From: a bacterium | Lineage (GTDB): Bacteria; Chlamydiota; Chlamydiia; Chlamydiales; JAFEGQ01 | Direction: 5' to 3' | NCBI GenBank assembly: GCA_021809305.1 | Contig: JAKBAF010000003.1 | Location: 1 to 7,596, forward strand | Length of the DNA: 7,596 bases | Shown: piece after piece, positions 1 to 3,890 of the stretch | Layout: each line of letters opens with the position of its first letter | Numbering within the stretch: position 1 is the first letter of the stretch | Made by a program: the position numbers and the translations under genes | Notes under the pieces: model-generated | Databases searched by the model: none | What the model was told of the DNA's origin: nothing | What the model saw: the letters and a program-made list of their open reading frames with translations, nothing else

Positions 1-20
1 TGATTGGCAAGGGTCTGACA

Positions 21-49
21 TTGGCAAAAATACCTCTTTGGCGTAAAAA
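21..49 (+). promoter_or_regulatory. Possible sigma-70-type promoter of sodA
   Basis: A -35-like TTGGCA at 21-26 is followed after 17 bases by a -10-like TAAAAA at 44-49. The first matches the consensus at five of six positions and the second at four of six. It sits about 45 bases ahead of the sodA start in otherwise gene-free DNA. The octamer ATTGGCAA occurs twice here (3-10 and 20-27), so part of the -35 match may belong to a direct repeat. This is pattern matching only. Confidence 0.35.
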
Positions 50-77
50 CCAAGTTGGTTGAAACGGAACAAAACTT

Positions 78-84
78 AAGGAGG
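78..84 (+). promoter_or_regulatory. Strong Shine-Dalgarno site for sodA
   Basis: AAGGAGG lies 7 bases before the ATG at 92, a near-perfect anti-16S match at ideal spacing. It fixes the sodA start. Confidence 0.85.
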
Positions 85-91
85 GAGATCG

Positions 92-727
92 ATGGTGACA
101 GAGACCATACCAAAAATATTTGGCCACTTGGAGCTACCTGCGCTCCCGTACGCCTATGACGCCCTTGAGCCTGTGATCAGCAAAGAGATCATGGAGCTCC
201 ACCACAAGAAGCACCATCAGGGTTATGTGACAAACTTCAATGCCGCATCCGAAAAATCTCTTGAGGCAGTGAGTAGAGGAGACATTCCTGATGTCATCGC
301 CCGGCAACCCGCACTGCGCTTTAATGGAGGGGGCCACATTAATCATGCGATCTTCTGGACCAATTTGGCACCAAAAGATGAGGGAGGCGGGAGAGAGAGC
401 AAAGGGCCACTTGCTCAAGCGCTCAACCAGCTCTTTGGCTCAATTGAGAAGTTTAAGGAAAAATTCAACGCCATGGCTGGTGCCATTCAGGGATCCGGAT
501 GGGGTTGGCTGGGCTACGATAAGGCTATGAACCGCCTTGTCCTCACCACATGTGCCAACCAAGATCCTTTGAGCACTCAAGGATACATTCCGCTCCTCGG
601 AATCGATGTCTGGGAGCACGCCTACTACCTCCAGTACAAGAACGTACGACCAGATTATCTTAAAAAAATTTGGGAGGTTGTCAACTGGCAAAATATCGAA
701 GAGCGTTACGCTGCAGCCCTTAAATAG
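92..727 (+). CDS. sodA: Superoxide dismutase, manganese-type (Fe/Mn family)
   Basis: Cytosolic enzyme that converts superoxide to oxygen and hydrogen peroxide. At 211 residues it has the usual family length. The N-terminal helical-hairpin domain carries the PYAYDALEP signature (20-28), then metal ligand H37 with gateway residues H41 and Y45, and ligand H85 in GGHINH. The C-terminal alpha/beta domain carries ligands D172 and H176 in the DVWEHAYY motif. Gln157 (ANQD) and the Gly-Gly before HINH are the arrangement typical of Mn enzymes; Fe enzymes usually place this glutamine in the N-terminal domain. Mn preference is therefore inferred, but metal use in this family is not fully predictable. 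The start follows an excellent ribosome binding site. In Chlamydia the orthologue (sodM) also precedes accD. No signal peptide is visible; the first ten or so residues are a short extension before the usual N-terminal motif. Confidence 0.96.
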   Translation: MVTETIPKIFGHLELPALPYAYDALEPVISKEIMELHHKKHHQGYVTNFNAASEKSLEAVSRGDIPDVIARQPALRFNGGGHINHAIFWTNLAPKDEGGGRESKGPLAQALNQLFGSIEKFKEKFNAMAGAIQGSGWGWLGYDKAMNRLVLTTCANQDPLSTQGYIPLLGIDVWEHAYYLQYKNVRPDYLKKIWEVVNWQNIEERYAAALK

Positions 728-743
728 ATAAATGATTGACTAA

Positions 744-772
744 TTGATTTGTTTAAGGCTGTCAATTATACC
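744..772 (+). promoter_or_regulatory. Possible promoter for accD-dut-ptsN1
   Basis: TTGATT at 744-749 and TATACC at 767-772 are separated by 17 bases, each matching the sigma-70 consensus at four of six positions. If used, it would leave a long untranslated leader of about 150 bases before the accD start, including the hairpin at 859-882. Alternative -35-like TTGACT at 736-741 is too far from this -10 to pair with it. Confidence 0.3.
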
Positions 773-802
773 CAATTCTATCTAAACTAGTTGCTCGTGG
801 AA

Positions 803-823
803 GGAAGAGGGCTTGCTCTTTTG
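803..823 (+). terminator. Weak candidate terminator downstream of sodA
   Basis: AAGAG (805-809) pairs with CTCTT (816-820), extendable by two wobble pairs, and the 3' side ends in TTTT (819-822). The stem is short, so this is a marginal intrinsic terminator about 80 bases after the sodA stop. Confidence 0.3.
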
Positions 824-858
824 AGATATTTTAGAGAGACGCCCCTGCCACTTAAGTC

Positions 859-882
859 AACCCGGGCCTTGCCGCCCGGGTT
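859..882. repeat. Perfect 9-bp GC-rich hairpin in the accD leader
   Basis: AACCCGGGC (859-867) is exactly complementary to GCCCGGGTT (874-882) with a six-base loop CTTGCC. There is no T tract after it on either strand, so it is not a standard intrinsic terminator. It lies 46 bases ahead of the chosen accD start. It could be a transcript-stabilising or attenuating structure, or a short palindromic repeat; the sequence does not decide. Confidence 0.6.
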
Positions 883-928
883 CATGCGATAGGCATTTGG
901 AAGATTGAACATATTGAGGGGTAAATCT

Positions 929-1891
929 ATGGGGCTCTTCTCTCGCAACAAGCCAAAGATTAAGGTCCAGGCGGCGCGCAAAGAGGGCTTCAGCGGATGG
1001 CTGAAGTGTTCAGGATGCCATGAGCTCATCCATGACAGGGATCTGGCAGCCAACTTATGCTGCTGTCCCAAGTGCAACCACCACTACCGCCTCCCTGCAA
1101 TAGAGAGGATTAAGAGTCTAACTGATCCCGATTCGTTCGTTCCACTCTATGAGTCGGTCGTCTCAACAGATGTATTGAACTTCGTCGATACTGAGAGCTA
1201 CCGCTCACGTCTTGAAGCCGCGCGAGCAAAATCAAGCTCCAATGAGGGAGTATCCTGTGGCGTTGCCAGATTGAATGGACTACCCATTGCCCTCGGCGTC
1301 CTCGATTTTGATTTTATGGGTGGTTCCATGGGATCGGTTGTTGGTGAGAGAGTTACAAGACTCATCGAGCAGAGCGCAGCCGAGCGCCTTCCTCTCATCA
1401 TCGTCTCAGCCTCAGGTGGCGCCCGAATGCAGGAGTCAATCTTCTCTCTCATGCAGATGGCCAAGACCTCGGCAGCACTTGCCAGATTAGATGATGCAGG
1501 GGTTCCCTACATCTCTGTTCTGACAAACCCAACCTCAGGTGGAGTGACCGCCTCCTTTGCCTCTCTTGGAGATATCATCATTGCAGAGCCCAAGGCTCTC
1601 ATCTGTTTTGCAGGACCTCGGGTGATTGAACAGACAATTCAAGCCAAGCTTCCTCCAGAGGCCCAACACTCGGAATTCCTGGTTGAGCACGGTCTTATTG
1701 ACTGTATCGTGCCAAGGGGTCAGCTCCGCCAAAGCCTCATCCAGTTTATCTCGTTGCTCTCTCCCCAGGCGAACAAGAGCGGGCCAGACGATGCAGGAGG
1801 TGAGGTCTTCCCAGAACTCTCCTCGTCATTGGAGGAGTTTCTATCTCATGCAAAAGAGCGTCACGGATCAAAAATGAGGACTGGAAGTTGA
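929..1891 (+). CDS. accD: Acetyl-CoA carboxylase, carboxyltransferase beta subunit
   Basis: With AccA it forms the carboxyltransferase that moves carboxyl from biotin-carrier protein to acetyl-CoA, making malonyl-CoA, the committed step of fatty acid synthesis in the cytosol. The ATG at 929 gives 320 residues, near the E. coli length, and is preceded by GAGGGG (916-921) at 7 bases. A TTG at 905 is in frame but has no comparable site. An N-terminal zinc ribbon has Cys27, Cys30, Cys46 and Cys49, in the same CxxC-x15-CxxC spacing as E. coli; an additional Cys44-Cys45 precedes the second pair. The crotonase-like core shows GGSMGSVVGE (131-140), SASGGARMQES (160-170) and TSGGVTASFA (202-211), the glycine-rich loops that hold acyl-CoA. 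The C-terminal tail after about residue 280 is polar and variable. Its stop overlaps the dut start, suggesting coupled translation. Confidence 0.96.
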   Translation: MGLFSRNKPKIKVQAARKEGFSGWLKCSGCHELIHDRDLAANLCCCPKCNHHYRLPAIERIKSLTDPDSFVPLYESVVSTDVLNFVDTESYRSRLEAARAKSSSNEGVSCGVARLNGLPIALGVLDFDFMGGSMGSVVGERVTRLIEQSAAERLPLIIVSASGGARMQESIFSLMQMAKTSAALARLDDAGVPYISVLTNPTSGGVTASFASLGDIIIAEPKALICFAGPRVIEQTIQAKLPPEAQHSEFLVEHGLIDCIVPRGQLRQSLIQFISLLSPQANKSGPDDAGGEVFPELSSSLEEFLSHAKERHGSKMRTGS

Positions 1892-2394
1892 GTAGCAGAG
1901 AAGAATCAGGTAAGACCTCTATCCTGCGCGAGATTACCGAGCAAGGGAGCTTTAGTCCAACCATCGCGATTGGAATCACCCTTTTAGAAAAGGGGAGGGT
2001 TCCTCTCTATGCCACGCCGGGAGCAGCAGGTGCTGACCTCTTTGCCGCCATTGGATCAACCATCACAATTGAGCCTGGAGAGAGGGCCCTTGTGCCAACA
2101 GGTCTTAAAGTTGAAATCCCGCCAGGGTTTGAGATCCAAATCAGACCGCGCAGCGGTCTTGCCTTAAAGTTCGGAATCACCGTCTTAAATACGCCAGGGA
2201 CAATTGATGCGGACTATCGGGGTGAGATCGGCGTCATCCTCATCAATCATGGGCCAAGCAGCTTTGTTATTGAAGCAGGAGCGCGCATCGCTCAGCTCGT
2301 CGTTACCCCCGTCGTACAAGGCCTCTTCTTCGTAAAGGAGCTCTCTACAACAGAGCGTGGAGAGGGCGGATTTGGCCACACGGGAAGCGATTAG
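1888..2394 (+). CDS. dut: Deoxyuridine 5'-triphosphate nucleotidohydrolase (dUTPase)
   Basis: Homotrimeric dUTPase that hydrolyses dUTP to dUMP and pyrophosphate, keeping uracil out of DNA and feeding thymidylate synthesis. All five family motifs are present: AAGADLFA (46-53), PRSGLA (87-92) with Ser89, TIDADYRGE (105-113) with catalytic Asp107 and sugar-discriminating Tyr110, GARIAQLVV (131-139), and the C-terminal arm RGEGGFGHTG (157-166) with stacking Phe162. I chose TTG at 1888: it overlaps the accD stop by 4 bases and has GAGGA (1876-1880) at 7 bases. There is no in-frame ATG before motif 1, and the only alternative, a CTG at 1924, lacks a ribosome binding site. The protein is 168 residues, about 18 longer at the N-terminus than E. 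coli Dut. ptsN1 begins 3 bases after the stop. Confidence 0.94.
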   Translation: MSSREESGKTSILREITEQGSFSPTIAIGITLLEKGRVPLYATPGAAGADLFAAIGSTITIEPGERALVPTGLKVEIPPGFEIQIRPRSGLALKFGITVLNTPGTIDADYRGEIGVILINHGPSSFVIEAGARIAQLVVTPVVQGLFFVKELSTTERGEGGFGHTGSD

Positions 2395-2397
2395 CCG

Positions 2398-2844
2398 ATG
2401 AGAGAGCTACAAGAGTATTTGAGTCCAAATCAGATCTCATTTTTGCGAGCAACAACTCGCGATGCGGCGCTACACGAGCTCGTTGCCCTATTAGCCGCTG
2501 CCGCCAAGCTCACCGATCAAGCCGCCTTCTTAGATGCCGTCTTAGCTCGCGAAAAAATTGTCTCCACCGGAATCGGCATGGGAGTCGCCATACCTCATGC
2601 TAAGCTTCCAGGCTACCAAGACTTCTTCATCGCCATTGGCCTCCAAAAGCAGGGTATTCCCTGGGATGCCATCGACGGTGGGCCCGTCAGCCTTATCTTT
2701 CTTGTCGGCGGCCCAGATGATAAGCAGACCGAATACTTGCAAATCCTATCACGCCTCACAACCGCCCTCAAAGATCGCAAACGGCGCAAATCGCTTCTTG
2801 CCGCCGAAACGAGCGAAGAGGTTATCGCCCTCTTCACCTCTTAA
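2398..2844 (+). CDS. ptsN: PTS EIIA-Ntr family protein, stand-alone domain
   Basis: A single EIIA (fructose/mannitol-type, PTS_EIIA_2) domain of 148 residues, the usual length for the nitrogen-PTS regulator. The phosphorylatable histidine is His67 in the TGIGMGVAIPHAK motif (57-69). Family members receive phosphate from HPr or NPr and regulate other proteins instead of importing sugar. The second conserved histidine, expected about 46 residues later in the THL-like element, is replaced by Tyr113 (TEYLQIL); the neighbouring paralogue keeps it. Phosphoryl transfer may thus be altered, but the active-site histidine remains. The ATG is 3 bases after dut, with GGGAAG (2382-2387) 10 bases upstream, so it is probably translated from the accD-dut transcript. 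In Chlamydia the same position holds ptsN_1. The target of regulation cannot be read from the sequence. Confidence 0.9.
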   Translation: MRELQEYLSPNQISFLRATTRDAALHELVALLAAAAKLTDQAAFLDAVLAREKIVSTGIGMGVAIPHAKLPGYQDFFIAIGLQKQGIPWDAIDGGPVSLIFLVGGPDDKQTEYLQILSRLTTALKDRKRRKSLLAAETSEEVIALFTS

Positions 2845-2850
2845 GAGCGC

Positions 2851-2863
2851 TGTTACTGTAACA
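2851..2863. repeat. 13-base perfect palindrome after ptsN1
   Basis: TGTTACTGTAACA is two 6-base half-sites around one central base, starting 6 bases after the ptsN1 stop. It resembles an operator-type dyad but lies downstream of a gene and just outside the repeat element, so it may instead be part of that element's left border. Confidence 0.5.
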
Positions 2864-2866
2864 TTC

Positions 2867-2915
2867 TTTGGGAGCTTCGCCCCCAAACCCCGACGAGAGG
2901 GCCTTTCGCCCTCTC
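2867..2915. repeat. Left-arm hairpin pair; may also end ptsN1 transcription
   Basis: Hairpin one pairs TTTGGG (2867-2872) with CCCAAA (2882-2887), with an inner GC/GC step around TTC. Hairpin two is a perfect 8-bp stem, GAGAGGGC (2895-2902) with GCCCTCTC (2908-2915), loop CTTTC. They start 22 bases after the ptsN1 stop. The nearest T run (2929-2933) is 13 bases past the second stem, too far for a textbook intrinsic terminator. Confidence 0.65.
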
Positions 2916-2971
2916 AACACCCATTGCGTTTTTCTTTGGCCGTAATGTTTGTCTTGCAAAGGTAATAGCCC

Positions 2972-3002
2972 CCTATCGAAAAGGCTCCGCCTTTTCGATA
3001 GG
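2972..3002. repeat. Perfect 14-bp hairpin with 3-base loop at the centre of the element
   Basis: CCTATCGAAAAGGC (2972-2985) is exactly complementary to GCCTTTTCGATAGG (2989-3002), leaving only TCC as the loop. No T tract follows on either strand, so simple intrinsic termination is unlikely. It lies about midway between the two repeat arms. Confidence 0.85.
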
Positions 3003-3054
3003 ATAGCATCTATGAAAAAAAATCTATGGTCAAACGTTCAATAATAATGGGTGT

Positions 3055-3098
3055 CCAGAGGGCTTGCCCTCTGGTGGGGTTTGGGACGAAGCTCCCAA
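3055..3098. repeat. Right-arm hairpin pair
   Basis: CCAGAGGGC (3055-3063) pairs perfectly with GCCCTCTGG (3066-3074). TTGGGA (3081-3086) pairs with TCCCAA (3093-3098). These are the counterparts, in reverse order and orientation, of the two left-arm hairpins. Both outer base pairs of the first stem differ from the left copy yet remain paired. Confidence 0.7.
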
Positions 3099-3123
3099 GA
3101 GAGTGACAATGCAAAGGCAGGGA

Positions 3124-3153
3124 TTGACATATGACGGAGTAAAACATTATAGT
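3124..3153 (+). promoter_or_regulatory. Sigma-70-type (chlamydial sigma-66) promoter of ptsN2
   Basis: A perfect -35 TTGACA (3124-3129) and a -10 TATAGT (3148-3153, five of six consensus) are 18 bases apart. Transcription would start near 3160, giving a leader of about 35 bases ending in a strong ribosome binding site. This is the best promoter match in the window and separates ptsN2 from the upstream cluster. Confidence 0.7.
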
Positions 3154-3180
3154 TATTTCGTGAGAATGACCCAAGGTTTC

Positions 3181-3188
3181 GGAGGAGG
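3181..3188 (+). promoter_or_regulatory. Strong Shine-Dalgarno site for ptsN2
   Basis: GGAGGAGG ends 6 bases before the ATG at 3195 and fixes that start. Confidence 0.85.
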
Positions 3189-3194
3189 TGCTTT

Positions 3195-3890
3195 ATGGAT
3201 TTGAAGATGGAAGAGGTGGCGCGCCTCCTTAATGTTACACCTGAAGCGATTGAGCAGTGGGTTGAGGAGGGTGCGCTCCCGGCCTACGAGATCGGGGGAA
3301 AGCACCGTTTTAGCAGGTCGGAAATTGAAGCGTGGATGATGAATCGCCATAGCGCAGAGGGTTTCCTCTCAGGACCGATGGAGGAGCGCTCCATCGATAC
3401 CTCACGCCTTGCAGGTATCCACCAGTTCAACCTCTATAGAGCCATCTTTCGCGGTGGAGTCTACTGCCATGTACCTGGCGATACGAAGGAAGAGGTCATT
3501 CGTCGAACCATGGCGCAGGTCGCAAGGCGCTTCTCACTTGATGCTGATGTTCTAACAGACCTTCTGCTTGACCGTGAGAGGATGATGCCAACGGCCCTCG
3601 GCCGTGGAATCGGTGTTCCTCATACGCGCGACTTTCTTCTAAACACCCACTTCGACCTCATCACGGTCGTCTTCCCGCAAACTCCCCTCTCCTATGGTGC
3701 ACTCGATGGGAAGCCGGTCCACACCCTCTTCTTTCTCTTTGCCTGTGAAGATACAAGACACCTCAAGCTGCTCTCGAAGATCGCCTATCTGAGCAGCGAT
3801 GATAGAGCCTTGGAGCTCCTGCGCCAGCAGCCAGATAAGAACACCCTCCTCCACTTTGTGAAGGAGTGGGAGGGCTCGCTCGGAGGTTAG
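3195..3890 (+). CDS. ptsN: EIIA-Ntr-like protein with N-terminal helix-turn-helix
   Basis: A 231-residue fusion. Residues 1-50 form a MerR/excisionase-type helix-turn-helix (HTH_17): MEEVARLLNV, then VEEGALPAYEIGGKHRFSR, then EIEAW, with the basic wing KHRF expected to touch DNA. Residues about 78-228 form a PTS EIIA domain with phosphorylatable His143 in GRGIGVPHT (136-144). The second conserved histidine, His189 (DTRHLKLLSKI), is kept, unlike in the paralogue at 2398-2844. Chlamydia ptsN_2 is, as I recall, the same fusion. The inferred role is phosphorylation-dependent DNA binding that links PTS state, via enzyme I and HPr, to transcription; no transporter subunits are in view. It has its own promoter and a strong ribosome binding site. 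Its stop overlaps the convergent peptidase gene by 4 bases. Target genes are unknown. Confidence 0.92.
   Translation: MDLKMEEVARLLNVTPEAIEQWVEEGALPAYEIGGKHRFSRSEIEAWMMNRHSAEGFLSGPMEERSIDTSRLAGIHQFNLYRAIFRGGVYCHVPGDTKEEVIRRTMAQVARRFSLDADVLTDLLLDRERMMPTALGRGIGVPHTRDFLLNTHFDLITVVFPQTPLSYGALDGKPVHTLFFLFACEDTRHLKLLSKIAYLSSDDRALELLRQQPDKNTLLHFVKEWEGSLGG

Larger units (their letters stand above)
728..928. other. sodA-accD intergenic region
   Basis: About 200 bases without a supportable gene. It holds an imperfect inverted repeat (732-740 with 761-769, 8 of 9 complementary), a possible promoter, a weak hairpin followed by T residues, and a strong GC-rich hairpin at 859-882. An open frame on the minus strand here runs into the accD coding region and shows no family features. 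Confidence 0.6.
2868..3098. repeat. Long inverted-repeat element with nested hairpins (MITE-like or paired REP-like)
   Basis: The left arm 2868-2925 and the reverse complement of the right arm 3046-3098 align at about 47 of 58 columns with a few small gaps. The shared outer block begins TTGGGAGCTTCG, the shared middle is CCCAAACCCC, and the shared inner block is ACACCCATT. The spacer of 120 bases contains a perfect palindrome at 2972-3002. Weaker complementarity continues on both sides of the arms (for example TGTaAC at 2858-2862 against TGTcAC read from about 3108). There is no open frame for a transposase, and I see no clear target-site duplication. It could be a non-autonomous mobile element or two convergent copies of an interspersed repeat; the latter is supported by each arm having its own pair of hairpins. 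Confidence 0.8.
2845..3194. other. Structured 350-base non-coding region between ptsN1 and ptsN2
   Basis: No convincing gene lies here. In order it holds a 13-base palindrome (2851-2863), the left repeat arm with two hairpins (2868-2925), a perfect 14-bp hairpin (2972-3002), the inverted right arm with two hairpins (3046-3098), a promoter (3124-3153) and the ptsN2 ribosome binding site. An open frame shifted within ptsN1 extends into the left arm to about 2965 but has no family features. Confidence 0.8.

Noticed and set aside
905..928. TTG at 905 as the accD start
   Set aside because: The ATG at 929 has GAGGGG at 7 bases and begins with the usual AccD N-terminus; the TTG has no comparable ribosome binding site.
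787..1077. Minus-strand open frame across the sodA-accD spacer
   Set aside because: It overlaps the accD zinc ribbon coding sequence in antisense and shows no family features or convincing ribosome binding site.
1746..1979. Minus-strand open frame across the accD-dut junction
   Set aside because: Antisense to two well-supported genes that overlap; no motif of its own.
2558..2965. 135-residue open frame overlapping ptsN1 and extending into the spacer
   Set aside because: Out of frame with a clear PTS domain, low-complexity composition, no recognisable motif; its end is simply the repeat arm read through.
2972..3002. Intrinsic terminator in either direction
   Set aside because: The stem is excellent but is not followed by a T tract on either strand.
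3012..3044. Ten-codon reading frame starting at 3012 in the ptsN1-ptsN2 spacer
   Set aside because: Too short and without a ribosome binding site; lies within the repeat element's spacer.
2868..3098. CRISPR array
   Set aside because: The repeats are inverted, only two copies are present, and there is no regular spacer pattern or cas gene.
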